A stretch of 64,000 bases of DNA from Ligula intestinalis (GCA_036362985.1 JAYGXS010000004.1:16426614-16490613); one strand, 5' to 3'; counted from the first letter of the stretch, positions 1 through 11,201 are shown. Numbers and translations are program-made. The notes: generated from the sequence alone by a model not told the origin.

Positions 1-190
1 TGAGATTTGTCTCGCCATTGGTTCTCCGTTTTTCCAGCTCTATTATTTGCTGTCTCATCTTTCTCCGCTCTTTTAACTCGTAATCCGGCTTCTGTGGTCG
101 GTCTAGTCTAAGCAGCAGTCTCGTCTGGGCAGCGTGTCCAAAACAGAGTCCCGTTTTGCTGGCAGCCTGGCTATTTAAGTGGCAGTCGTC
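1..190 (-). pseudogene. LINE ORF1-like fragment, cut by window edge
   Basis: On the complement this stretch reads open in one frame as a very charged, coiled-coil-like peptide that includes KPDYELKERRKMRQQIIEL and then a basic segment ending RTNGETNL at base 1. The pattern of charged helix, then R-G-E-x-N-L, resembles the C-terminal part of the ORF1 read at 1897-2427, where KELKERRAAGQKNLRII occurs. I therefore read it as the ORF1 of another CR1-like LINE that runs off the left edge. There is no clean start, and the 190-450 stretch behind it is not interpretable. The family call is an inference from a short match. Confidence 0.3.
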
Positions 191-902
191 GTTGCTCCCC
201 ATTGGCTCTTCAAGTGGTCGTGTGCACTCCGCTAGCGCGCGCCTGTGCGTCTGTCCTAGGCGTGACCTCACTGTCTGCTCAGCACCCGGCTCGGCTCTCA
301 GCTCCGGCAGCAGTGGCCGCCTGACTTCTTTGTCCTAGTCTAGTTGGCCCTTTGACAGTCAGACGACCTCGATCATTGTGTAGGCGTCGGATTGGCCTCA
401 CGTGACCTCGTACTTTTTGACGTCTGGGTGACGCCTTCGGATCCTCTAACACTCTGTTTCCAGTCATCTGGTACCGTTGCAGTGTCAAGCTTACAGCGAA
501 ATAGTTCCCTAATGCTCAGTGCAATTAAAGAAGCTAGCTCGCTAATAACCCTCAAATTTAGCTTATCAGGTCCAGCGGCCTTAGTAGGTATCAATCTACT
601 CAAGGCATTCTCTTCATCTTCAGTAGCATTGATTATGCCATTTTCAGTTTGGACAGGGATCTCAAAATCCTCATGTCGGGTGCTGTTGAAAAGTAGACAG
701 TGGAGTAATGATGAGCTAGAAGTTAAGCTATACATAACTCATCTGTTCAGAGCACACCATCTGCATTGTTGAGATGCTGGATGCCTGGGCTTTCAAGACG
801 CTTTCTTTTCAGAAATGAATAGAATCGATTTGGCTGAATGTCAACATTTTTCACCACATCATCTACGTATGCTTCTTTCTTTGCCCTCATCATAAGTTTG
901 CA

Positions 903-1870
903 TTAATCTCTGAGTGCTTTGTATGTTGCATTTGCTTGGGTAGTTTTCAGGATCATGGGGGCTTTGTAGGCACGTTTTCTGGCCTTTAACTTGCGTTTTG
1001 TCTCGCCATCGATACATGGGGGACGACATGCTGCCCATCCACAGATCTTAAGGGGGAAAAATTCGGTCAAAATTCGCCCAATATTTTCACGGATCTCTCT
1101 CCAGCGTTCTTCCACGTTGGCCGAACTACTCGGTTCCCAGGATAGGTTCATAGCCCTCCGCCTCAGTTCATCGTTGTCAGTCTTCCAATAAGCCAGTTTG
1201 TAGCATAGACGCGTTGACGGCAATCCTGTTATGTTGAGTGCTGCTAAGACAGTAGCATGGTCACTGGTGCCAAGGGGTGCGGAAACCCGAACATCAGATA
1301 CTTTTGTGTGGCCATTTGTAAATATCAAGTTCAGACAAGAGGCCATACCCGAGTCAGCCATCCACGTAGGCTGTGCAACAGATTGTACAAGATGGGCTTC
1401 CTTTGCCATTTCTAACAACGCGTATCCCATTTCAGAGGCAGGGCCTTCTATGATTAGACGAGACCAGCTGATATGTGGGCAATTGAAGTACCGACAATGC
1501 AGACCCATGACCTTCTGGCATACTTCTTGACTGTAGTCAACCATTTTATACCGTTGGATTGAGGACTTCGGTATCTAACACCTATGGTTGAAGTTGCGCC
1601 AGTAGAAGCCTTGACCGCCACCCACAGTTGTTCAACCCGGTTGTCTTCCGTGCGTGTGCGTTCTAACAGTGTTAAAAGTAGTCCATCAGTCATATATACC
1701 AAGACACCTCCATGTATCCTATCGTTACGGTCGCAACGGAGCACTCGGTAACTAGGAACGTTGGTCTCGCTATCCTTTACGGATTCAAATAGCCAGGTCT
1801 CTGGCACCACACCAATCGCAGGGCGCTTCTGCGCGATAAGCTCATGTAGTTCAGCCAGTTCGTTGAGCAA
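903..1870 (-). pseudogene. LINE AP-like endonuclease domain (frameshifted)
   Basis: Two overlapping frames on the complement together give an endonuclease/exonuclease/phosphatase fold domain. The first (1870-1454) has the early block with VVPETWLF, which supplies the catalytic Glu, and then YRSPQS. The second (1544-903) has NCPHISW, then CLNLIFTNG and LGTSDHATVL, the SDH block that closes the active site. A frameshift near 1500 separates them. In a live element this enzyme nicks target DNA to prime reverse transcription. The C-terminal linker runs towards the RT fragment ending near 452. Confidence 0.7.
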
Positions 1871-1896
1871 ACTTTGTGCATTTATCTTTAGTATGC

Positions 1897-2850
1897 CTAC
1901 AACTCTATCAGAGCTTCCTGGGCCATGTCTAGCAATGGTTTAAACAGGGGTCTGCTCTTCTGGACAACCCGAAAGTTTATTATGCGTAGGTTTTTCTGCC
2001 CCGCGGCACGACGTTCCTTAAGTTCTTTAACTGCTTTATGTTGTTTTATCCTGTCCTTAGGATAAAGATCTGTCCGCGCCGAGATATTGATGCCTTCAAG
2101 TCTCCAACCACGGGTCAGCAGTGTTTTTGGAATGTGGTCAGACTCGAAAACTGCCTTCAGTGGTCTAGGCCATCCGCTTTCTGTAGGTTTTGGACCTAGT
2201 CTAAACAGGCCTACAATCGATACCTTTGCATCACTTGAGTCCAGCAGTTTAAGGGTGATTTTTGTTTGTTGCTCAGAGTCGTAATGAACACGTGTTTCTG
2301 CATCTACTCCTTCGGATTTGGGCACATTAAAGAAGAGAAGTGCCTTCTTTCTATCAGTTGGGTCGTATGTTGCTTTTGACGTTTTGAAAACCGCTGCAGA
2401 AACCTTCGAAGTAGCAGCCTTTGACACCTCGTGCAGCTCGGCCCTTTTATTTTTGGGTTTCGGCGTGTTCCACCGGCATTTTCATCGATTTCTGTAGCAG
2501 GAAGCACGAAAGGTGGGCTCCGCGTTTCATATTTTCCATTGGCGTCATCGCCGGTACCGTTTTCGTATCTGGCATCGCTGCATCTGAATTTATCGCATCT
2601 TCTTCGAGTGCATTGTCTTCATCTGTTGTATCAGTGTGGGTGTCCGCAGCATCCTCGCCAAGGATACTACTTTTGCACGCTCTAAAAAAGGAAACAAGCC
2701 CTTCTGAGTCGTATTTTTTTCAAGCATTCGTAGATTTCAGGTTTTTTTTGCACATTTTATGTACACCCATTGTTTACCTACGGTGCAAAGAACGGCCTTA
2801 CACCTGCCAGTAACATTATTGCTGCACGTGGGACACTTGGAATTTGTCAT
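1897..2850 (-). pseudogene. LINE ORF1 with N-terminal PHD-like zinc finger (frameshifted)
   Basis: The reading begins at an ATG at 2850-2848 with MTNSKCPTCSNNVTGRCK and continues to a second Cys pair in a PHD-like spacing (CPTC, C, C, W-x-x-x-C). This finger is typical of CR1-group ORF1 nucleic-acid-binding proteins. After frameshifts near 2700 and 2450 it continues as a 176-residue open frame (2427-1897) with the motifs RLGPKP and WPRPLKAVF and a basic charged tail. The same PRPLK motif recurs in the ORF1 at 44476-44958. The product would bind LINE RNA during retrotransposition. The breaks make this copy non-coding. Confidence 0.6.
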
Positions 2851-2870
2851 GCTTCCGAATAAAACGATGC

Positions 2871-3307
2871 TAATAGAGATGATTTGTATAATAAATAAAA
2901 AGACTTAAAGTCGTTTCGTTTTTTTAATAGGTCGATTTATAGAAATCTTTCACTTTGCCTCAAAATTTGAACCAATCACGGTCAAGTTCAATTCAATTCT
3001 TTGTATGAGTTTTCCATGGGACCAAAAATAATGCAGGATTTTAGCACCCACTATCCATCTAGTTTCCAAGTTTTGCCATGTTAAGTAGGTTATCCTTATT
3101 AATCTTTACATGCACTATCAACACTTTCGTCGCATCTCTTTTGGCCGCCTTCTGCTGTCTTAAAGGCTTTTTCGTGAGCCTAGGAATTCTGTCGTTATTT
3201 CTGCGACATACTGTAGTTCTTGGGTTATTTGCACTGAAACATAGGCAGCGAGCAATATGTTATTTATGTATGCCCGTGAGTCTTGGGCCGAATCGAAAGA
3301 TAGGGGT
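2871..3307. other. Unassigned spacer between the two LINE halves
   Basis: This stretch has no coding motif I recognise. If the two flanking halves are one twin-primed insertion, it would be the element's 5' UTR plus the inversion junction. It is AT-rich near 2880-2940. Confidence 0.3.
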
Positions 3308-4540
3308 GCCCAACGCATGTTGTATTTATCGACTTCAGTAAAGCGTTTGACCGGGTTTCTCACCAACTGATCGTTAACAAGTTAGCAACCCTTGGTATTG
3401 GTGCCAACATTTTGAACTGAATCCGGTCATATTTGAGTGATAGGAGTTGGAGTGACAGTGGTCGAGGTGTATTGTCTCCTGCCAAGGTCGCATCATCTGG
3501 GGTTCCTCAAGGATCCATTCTTGGCCCCACCTTGTTCTCCATCTACGTTCAGGATCTGAAACAACGCCTTTCATCTCCTTTCGTATTGTACGCCGATGAC
3601 CTAAAAATATGGCGTGATGTCACAGGTGCCAACGACATAATCGCTCTGCAACAGAACCTTATACAGTTAGCCTCTTGGGCTTCAAGTAACCAATTGCCGG
3701 TCAATGCTGCGAAATCGGCGTTCATGACCATTGGATCTACTGAGGCCGTCTCACCATACTCGCGCAATGGTGTCCATCTCCGAAAAGTCACGGAATTCTG
3801 CGGCCTCGGAATCACAATACAAGACAATTTGAAAACAAACTGTCACACAGCCGAAATTCGTGCAGCTGGGCTTGGGTGTTTATGGATGTTGAGAAGGACC
3901 TTCTCTTTGTGGTCTCCCGCCATATTTAAAAATCTGTTCTCCATATATGTTCGGCCTATCATCGAGTTCTCGGGCCTTGCTTCTTTCCTTGCTACGCAGG
4001 AGAAATGCTCGCACTTGAATCGGTGCAACGACTGGGTTCTAGGATGGTCCCACAACTCCGTGGACTTCCATATGAAGCAGGTCTTCGCAGTTTAGAATTG
4101 TTTTCTCTGGAGTATCGTCGACGTCAAGGGGATATAATTTTTCTGTTCCGCTTGGTTGTGTTCAAAAACTACCCAGAGTTGGATTGGATCATCATTCGAA
4201 ATTACGACGCTCGCACCCGAGGCCACTCGTTTCGCCTAGTCCAGCAAAGTTCAGACCATCTGCCTCAGAATTACCAGTTTTCCCGTCGGGTCATCAAAGA
4301 CTGGAACTGGCTGAGTGAGGGCATTGTCCAAGCAATGTCGGTGCTCAGTTTTGAAAGCCGCCTCGATGTCTTTTTTCTAATGGCCGTGGATGACAACATC
4401 TAGTCAACCAGCCAGCGGTTCCCACTTCCTTTTGAGGACCGCCGTCCTGTTTGAGTTTATTTTTCTGCCTTGAACTATCTTTGAAGAGACTCCTTCGGGC
4501 CTTAGGCCTCTTGTCTTAAATATATTGAAATTGAATAAGT
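3308..4540 (+). mobile_element. CR1-like LINE, 3' part (RT motifs A to end, 3' UTR)
   Basis: The piece starts just before RT motif A, FIDFSKAFDRV (about 3330-3362). After a TGA at 3418-3420 it continues through SSGVPQGSILGPTLF and the catalytic YADD block (about 3590), then the thumb and C-terminal region. The reading shifts frame near 4010 into the standard CR1 tail block, with LPYEAGLRSLELFSLEYRRRQGD and RVIKDWNWLSEGIV ending at 4403. A short 3' UTR follows with a GC-rich hairpin (gggccttaggcct) and a terminal TTGAAATTGAA repeat-like tail near 4525. The copy is dead through stop and frameshift. The orientation is opposite to the 450-2870 part. Confidence 0.85.
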
Positions 4541-4771
4541 TTAATCTTGTCATTGGAGATGGACTGCTATGTAGTCTACTTTGTATTGCCTAAATAACGC
4601 CCGCTCCATATAATTCGCGGCGATTTAAAGATTTCCTTCAACATCTTACACCTATTAGGTTAGTAATCCTTAACTAATTTTAACAATAATTTTTTTGTAA
4701 GAAAAGTTATAAAGCTTCGCTAATCAGAAAGCCACTTGTCTACCTCGTGTTATGCAGATTTTTTCTGCATT

Positions 4772-5083
4772 CCTAATCGAAAAACGCTAGCGCCGTCGCG
4801 CTACTCTGCGTGCATCTGATTAGCCCCCCCCACTTGCACTTGTCATAGGGTGTCAATCTTCTGTATGCATAGACTAGATCCTATTTGGCCCAGATTTCGA
4901 CCGCGGGTTGCCTGTGCCAGGAAGATGGGGGATGGTATCCCCCCTATCACAGGGGGTGACGCCGACTAGGAACGCTTCTCGCATGTCGCCTGGGGGCACA
5001 TCTATGCGTGCGCTCAACGCAGGAACAGAATAACGCGACGGTGCTAGACGACTTCGCGCGGCGCTAGCGTTTTTCTGTTAGGG
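4772..5083. mobile_element. MITE-like element with terminal inverted repeats
   Basis: The ends form an inverted repeat. CCTAATCGAAAAACGCTAGC begins the left end at 4772, and the reverse complement of the right end reads CCTAACAGAAAAACGCTAGC from about 5082. The match continues inward for about 50 bases with indels (a shared TCGCG, then CTGCG). The 311-bp body has no open frame. Terminal inverted repeats on a short non-coding body fit a miniature inverted-repeat transposable element. I see no convincing target duplication, so the exact ends and superfamily are open. Confidence 0.6.
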
Positions 5084-6786
5084 ATATATGTGTAGATCAG
5101 CTCGAGACTTTTAAAACACGGAAAAACCCAAGTTGTCATTTGATTTGTCAAGTTTTTGTGTTTCTGCACCTAAGAAACTGTCAAGCTGGTATTGTTTATT
5201 TTTTAAACACATTGAAAAATCCATTTGTAAATCATTATGAAAAGTTTGTTCATTTAATCACGCGGTACACATTGAACTGCGACGCCTTGGTGAACAGGCT
5301 GGTTCAGTTGACTTGAACTGTTAAGTGGAGTTTACACTAGCAGACTTGAATTAATCTTCATGAACTTCTAATTGTTTTCCGCATTGCTGAAAGTGCAAGA
5401 TCTAGAACGGGCGTTTGACCTTCTCTTCAGCTTTACCGTCAGTTGGATATATCGTTTTTAAATATCGTGGAAAATAGATGAAGTATGCACCGCAACTCAG
5501 AGGGTCGGGTGCGGGTGTACGTTGAAGGTTTCTCACTAGTCGTTCTAAGCATAAAGTCCCTATTATATTAGCATTTTTCTTCTACAGAAAGCATAAAGTT
5601 AACCTATGCAGACCAGTACCTCCTTCTGCCGCATGCTCATTGATAACCTTTAGTTCTTTATTCTACGCCCTCTCCGTTGTGCTCATGCAGATGTGCACTT
5701 TAGAACAGTGATAGCGTGGTTTTTTCATGCCTGTTATCTGCACTTATAACTTTGGTAATCGGAAAATTTAATGAAATTCTGATATGTGTAGATTGTATAT
5801 TAAAAGCCAAAGCCTGCTCTAGTTCGTGGTATTCCTAAAATGGTGCATGAAGTGGAATTCGTAACCTGTCTCGTATGTGTTGACAGCAACTTGCACTTAT
5901 CCGTAACCCCGTATCACAGCCCGTTATGCTGGTGTATGTGCGATCCCAACCTGCGTTCAGTTTGTCCTGTTTATTTACAAGGACGGTTTGCACACGGCAT
6001 GCAATAAATTACACCCGAATGTTCACTAGGATTTTATCGGTCCTTGATTTTCGTGAGCCTGCCGGTGCTTTATTCGGACATCTAGTCCCGCATCAATGTG
6101 CTCGGCCGCCTCTGACGCCTCCTTAATGTATGGCAGTGCATGTCATACTAGTTGGAGTCCCTGGGGAAGCCATCAATAAAACATCGACTTATGAACGAGC
6201 GAACGGTTTTCTTCTTTATTTATGAACACACCTTCAATTTTAGGAATCGGCAGGTAGAGTTAAAGTGAACTCAGGAGAGCACTAGACTGGGTGTGGATCA
6301 GTACTCGTGCATGTAGACCAATGTACCCCCTAAATGGGCCGCGTGGTTATGCGCTCGACCAACAAAGGTGAAGATCAGGTCATAGTAGATGTTATTGGGG
6401 TTGCACTCTCATAACTAGTGTCGAAAATCGGGGACGATAGGAGTTGGTGGCACGTGTGCGTGCAAGTTCAGTCACCAGCCACCCACGGCCTTTATGACAC
6501 TCCCGTTTTGTGGGATCTGAGTCAGACGTGGCGGCTCCGGTTGCGCTCGCGCCTGATTCCGGACAACTGTCACAACAAATACAATATATTCCTCTGCATA
6601 TATGTCTAATCATTGTGCGACTGTCTGATTAACTTTAAATTGGGTGTCTGAGCACAATAGAACGGGTAAGTTTCGTAGCGCGATCACTCACAACAGCCTA
6701 TCTGCCTGTTATGCTTTAGGAATAAGCCTTATGTGCTTATGCGTCTCTTCTGAAACCAGCCAAATTAAAGTGACCTTTATTTTTAG
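5084..6786. other. No recognisable gene
   Basis: Only short chance frames are seen on either strand. An AATAAA lies at about 6174, but no coding exon can be linked to it. A possible 30-nt exon at 6787-6816 (acceptor tttttag, donor gtgacg) just beyond this span may belong to the gene at 6901-7128. Confidence 0.4.
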
Positions 6787-6900
6787 AGGTTTAAATCCTC
6801 CATATCGACGGGAAAGGTGACGTGGGTCGTTTCGTTATTTTAATCCAACCTTATCTATATGCTGCCGACCGTCAGTTCAATTTCCCTTTCCATATTACAG

Positions 6901-7128
6901 CATGAACGTCCAGACGGACCCGCACATTGACAACATAGGAAATCCCGTGGACGAAGATGTAAGACTTGGCTTTTAAAAAAATTATTATTAGGACCTTCCA
7001 TCCTGGTCATCACCCGAATCCACCGGCGAAAATCCATGCGATTTTGTGAATGGTAAGTTACTTTTATGTATCGATTTATTCACTCAGATTTCGGGTACGA
7101 TCCGTTTGATGACGACGATTTGACCTGA
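6901..7128 (+). CDS. 3' exons of an unnamed small gene with micro-introns
   Basis: Three exons keep one frame: 6901-6958, 6992-7052 and 7088-7128. The introns are 6959-6991 (33 nt, gtaaga...attag) and 7053-7087 (35 nt, gtaagt...ctcag). From the ATG at 6902 the product is about 52 residues. It is strongly acidic at the end (the final exon reads FGYDPFDDDDLT and stop) and contains PESTGENPCDFVN. A consensus AATAAA sits 49 bases after the stop. The exact frame agreement across two tiny introns is the main evidence that this is real. A preceding acceptor at 6900 means the gene probably begins upstream, perhaps with the exon 6787-6816 (GLNPPYRRE). The DPF tripeptide can bind adaptor ear domains in other proteins, but I do not recognise this family and assign no function. 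Confidence 0.5.
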
Positions 7129-7176
7129 CCTGGAACTTTCTCGCCACTCTTCCATGTCTTCATTTATTTTAAAACA

Positions 7177-7182
7177 AATAAA
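7177..7182 (+). promoter_or_regulatory. Polyadenylation signal AATAAA
   Basis: A consensus hexamer lies shortly after the stop codon at 7126-7128, at the spacing expected for a short 3' UTR. Confidence 0.5.
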
Positions 7183-7199
7183 GCTATCCAAGCACTTTA

Positions 7200-8848
7200 C
7201 TATTTTGTAACTCCTGTTCATGCCCTACGTCCCGCTGTGAACTCTGCCTCCACAACCCACGCATTTTTCGGGCAGTGAAATCTTCTTTCTTTTTGTCCTA
7301 ACTGTGATCCGCAAGTCAGTGAGTGTTGTGCATTTAGAAATGGATCTCTATTGTGCGCGCCCTGCAATCGTTACTTTTCTGAAATTTCCTTGCCTTGGGG
7401 CATGCACTTGCTGGACCGTAATGTAAAAGGGATGGTGATAACTGCCCAAAACACTAAGCCAACAACCTATTCTGCGCGTAAAATCTGCCACCCGTACTTA
7501 TTTTCTCTATGATATCTTGACTTTGTTTACATTTAGTATGCGGTTCTGGTCCGTCCTCCGACTCCTCGTAGTAGGCTTAATCTGTTGAAGTGCTCCTCTC
7601 CGCTTATGAGGGCCCCACTGATCGCACCTTATAGGTAAAACACCTTGTGAGGCAATTATGACGAGAGGGATTATCGTGTGTTCATCCATCTACAGTAGGT
7701 GACGATTGACTTCAATGGCTCGCTCGCAATGCAGCACGCAAAAGTTTGTAATCTGGGTTGCTCTTACAAAAGTCTGATAATAGCCACAAACCAGTCATTA
7801 TCTTGGAATGCAAAAAAATTGTGATACCTGAGGAAAGCTGATTGACGGTTAAGTCGTAAGGTTTACGGTTTTGGAACTAGCTAGTTGTCTGCTCCGTATA
7901 TATTTTAATCATGCTTTGTCACAGGGGAGCGTTTTGAATTAAGCCTCAATTGATTCGGTAGACTGTTCCCGCAAATTTTCTCGATAAATGCAGCTTAGAT
8001 TTGTGAAATCGTGAACCAAGTTGATATCCGGATGGAAGTTGTAAAAGCGTTAACACTTCCCTCGGTGGGCGCATTTCGAGACGATTCCGTATTCTGTAGT
8101 CCTTACGTTGAAAGTATATCCAACATTGCGTGCGGTTCAGCCAACCTTAGAGCGAATAAGCTTAATGTTCCAGTGATTGCATCTTCTCTTTATGAAGTGC
8201 TCCTTGTAACTCGCCTGTTCGCTTCTATCGGTGCGGAAACTACTCGTTTTTGGGATTATGAGAACTTCAGAGCCGTGCGATTATGGGTTCTGTGTGTCGC
8301 AGTCGCAACAAACCACGGAGCAACATTTTCCGGGATTGTATGGAATTATTAAGTTGATTTGATCTTCGATTCTGTTTGCTTTTGTCGTCAGTCTTGGGGC
8401 CATAAATCATCGTAGTTCTCTTAGGGAGAATTTCCTATTATGTCGACTGACTGCCTTACCCGAAGTACTTCTGCCGGGATTCTGCAAAGTCACTACAGCA
8501 ACTTTATCGTTGCCTACAAAGTGCCATCAGAATTTGTTTTCCACATAATTCGTTTGAGATAAACATCTCGGGCAAATGAAGTGCTGTTTTAGCTGTTCTC
8601 GCATAAAATCTGTCTCGTTTGGGGTATCAAGCATGTGGTATGGCCTCTGATTAGATTCTTGGATCTCCGGTATTCAGCCTCTGTCGCTGGAGAAGATAAG
8701 GGGTTGAATTGTCCAGATCTACTGGCGCGGATCGTCATGCCTGGAGGGGTACAATTCGTGGCATAATTGAGGCTGGTTAAATCAATGCTGGTCGTTTCAA
8801 GTACATTTACATCTAACTCATATGTGTGGTTGGGAAGGACGACCACAG
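7200..8848. other. No recognisable gene
   Basis: A 113-residue open frame at 8011-8352 (+) has no motif and no splice context. I see no repeat structure either. Confidence 0.4.
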
Positions 8849-9276
8849 TGGGAAGCCGCTTCTAACTACGATGATATCCGAGCGTTAGAAAACCGCGTCC
8901 TTTTAAAAAAGACAAGGCCAGAGGAAGTCAACACAAACCTGGTTGATTATATACAATCAATAAATCCAGAACAAGGTATGAGAGCGTGTCTTGAGTTCAT
9001 AAGAACGTGTGTCTCTGATAGCATTGAGAAGGTGAGAAAGGGAAAAGTCACCGCCTGCGATTGTCCGAAGCGGACCACTTCGTTCGAAGCCCAGCGCTAT
9101 CGTGCTTGGTGGACGTGGACCCAATCTCTGGGCTCCAGAACCTCTATGCGTACCGATATCCTAATTTGTGAGATCTGATCAGCAGTTTAGGCCTATACAA
9201 CTTTGGGCAACTGTTCAGTCGACTAGTACAGTCGATCTCATTTTCAGTTTTATTGACAACGTTGAAACAATAGGAA
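8849..9276 (+). pseudogene. Possible coding segment, family not recognised
   Basis: After an acceptor-like ccacag at 8848, the frame reads as a protein-like, helix-rich sequence: WEAASNYDDIRALENR, then LVDYIQSINPEQGMRACLEF, to SIEK, where a donor-like GTGAGA follows at about 9029. A second protein-like stretch (VDVDPISGLQNLYAYRYPNL) in another frame meets TGA at about 9176 and continues as DLISSLGLYNFGQLFSRLVQ to about 9275. This could be exons of a real gene or a decayed copy. The in-frame stop favours decay. I cannot name the family. Confidence 0.3.
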
Positions 9277-11150
9277 ACTTGACGGGCGAGTGAGATGACC
9301 CCGTGCGTTATTACTGTCTATTACAAACGTACGTCGTCATCACTCAATGAGTGGTTTTCATCAGAGAAATATGAATGAAACAGCCGCCTTGCGATCCTTC
9401 GACTCTATATGAATAACGGTTCGCAGGATTTATTCAAAATTATAGCCAACTTTGGGCATCAGTCTAGCAAGAACCATTTACACTATAATTATTGACGTTT
9501 TAAAAGTGTTACTAAATATTTGGGGATTAAATTGAACCAAATTCCATTTTCGGTAAATGAAACTATACTCAACTTGAACAAAAAGGGGTTTTACCAACGT
9601 CTGTAGCTATGAAAGCATTCGTCCTACTCCACTGTGTATCTCTGGCTTTAACAATCAGTGGTCAGACAAATAGTCGTGCTCGTTATCAGCTCGCCTAAGA
9701 TCATGCGCGATTGGTTGGCTGGATGACCGTTTTTAGTCACACGGTCGCGGCCGCCTAGAGAGCGTTTTGATTTGACACGTAGAGGTGAGTATCGGAGAAT
9801 GCCCCACGGTATTTATGCTTTAAAATCTGGTTTGACACCCGAAATGCTTTATTGACATCTACTCGATGGTCATTGTCAACTACGTAAGCCAAGATTGTGA
9901 TAGTGGTGGACTTATTCATCCGTCAATTTAACTAGATGGGATGGTGTTCTTGCGTCTGCCTTGATAGGTGCCTAGCTATTGATGGTATATGTGTACACTG
10001 AGCAGGTCTGAGAGGTGGAAAACAGAGATTCTTGAAAAAAGGAAGTTCTAATATCCTGGCATGTGATTGGGAAGATGCCGGCCGACCGTGATAGGTAGCC
10101 TTATAGGTGTACTGGGACCTGTGAATGCATAGTATCTCCTGTGAGTGTATTACCTCCGATTGAGCCATAGCCCGAGCCATTTGTCTTTGCGCAGACTTTA
10201 ATAGTTCGACGTGTTGGTAGGAGTTACTTTCAGAAGATTAAACAATCTATTTTCGTGTTGCTCTTCCAAGTTTTGCATCTCATTTTTCGCAAATGGAGGT
10301 GAATATGCGACTAACAAAACTCATGTTTTTCACAAACATAGTAACCATTAAATGGCGCACATACGTGCCTGTGTTACAGCGCTCTCTCGAACGGTAAAAA
10401 TAGTCATTTCGCTGAGCTGGTGGCGCGGTTAAGATAAATACGGCAGCTTCGGGACAAACTAGCAAAGCGTAGATATCCAAACAGCTTCATCAGTCGTTGC
10501 ATCTGAAAGCCCAAATGGGAAACGAACGGAGAGCCATAAACACTTTGGTAAGTAAATAATGTGTCCGAAGCAACTGAATGTAGTGTGAGTAGCGCATGTC
10601 ATCCGACAACTAACCTGCGTAGCAGAATCATACAAATAAAGAAGTGACTTCATGCAGATAAGCAATTTTATGGAGTCGATCAAATTTTATGGTGTGACGG
10701 TCCTCATAAGTATGCAGACAATGATTCATTTTGCGAACAATCGGGCATAGACGCGTGGCTTGGGGAGGCACTATTCATATCCTGACGAAATACCGCGAGT
10801 TAAACTTCGCGAGCAAGCTATAAGACAGGGCGGAAGCTGTTGGGGGCTTGTGGATCTAACACGGAATCCATCAGCAGGCATGTTTATATACTGCCCTGCT
10901 ATCATGCGCTACACTCACAGCCAAGAGGTGCGGTCCATTTCCCAGTCAAGGACACATGGCTTGAGACCCAGCTTCCCTTCTTCGTTTGACTACAAACACT
11001 GCTCATTTTCTTTTGCATTCTCACAGCCTCTGTTGATGGCCTCCTGTACGAGTCCAAAATGTCAGGCTAATATACCTGTTGTTCCAGTGATCGCGCGTAC
11101 ATCTTCTCACTCATTGCTACTTTTATTTATTCAGTAGCCTGTAAGTTTTT
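9277..11150. other. No recognisable gene
   Basis: The stretch has short frames only, the longest being 125 codons at 10760-11137 without motifs. This is the region upstream of QRSL1, and no core promoter element can be named with confidence. Confidence 0.4.
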
Positions 11151-11166
11151 ATATATATATATATAT
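11151..11166. repeat. (AT)n microsatellite
   Basis: A run of AT dinucleotides sits immediately before the acceptor-like ctgtttcag at 11171-11179, which lies 22 bases upstream of the QRSL1 start codon. Confidence 0.9.
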
Positions 11167-11170
11167 AAAC

Positions 11171-11180
11171 CTGTTTCAGG
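11171..11180 (+). promoter_or_regulatory. Splice acceptor just upstream of QRSL1 start
   Basis: The sequence ctgtttcag|g lies 22 bases before the ATG. It could end a 5'-UTR intron or serve as a trans-splice acceptor, since flatworms add spliced leaders to some mRNAs. Sequence alone cannot separate the two. Confidence 0.35.
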
Positions 11181-11201
11181 GTTTGACATCCCAGGGCAGT
11201 C

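Larger units (their letters stand above)
450..2870 (-). mobile_element. CR1-like LINE, inverted 5' part (ORF1, endonuclease, start of RT)
   Basis: Read on the complement from right to left, this is the 5' half of a CR1-like non-LTR retrotransposon: ORF1 with a zinc finger (2850-1897), an endonuclease/exonuclease/phosphatase-type endonuclease (1870-903), and the first blocks of reverse transcriptase (735-452), including KAAGPDKLNLRV and VPDDWK. It breaks off abruptly near 450, just after the DDWK block. Several frameshifts show that it is dead. The remaining 3' half of a CR1-like element lies at 3308-4540 in the opposite orientation, so the two pieces together look like one twin-primed insertion. 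Confidence 0.75.

Noticed and set aside
10760..11137. Open frame just upstream of QRSL1, considered as an upstream exon
   Set aside because: QRSL1 already has a family-like start at 11202 and the frame has no amidase or targeting features.
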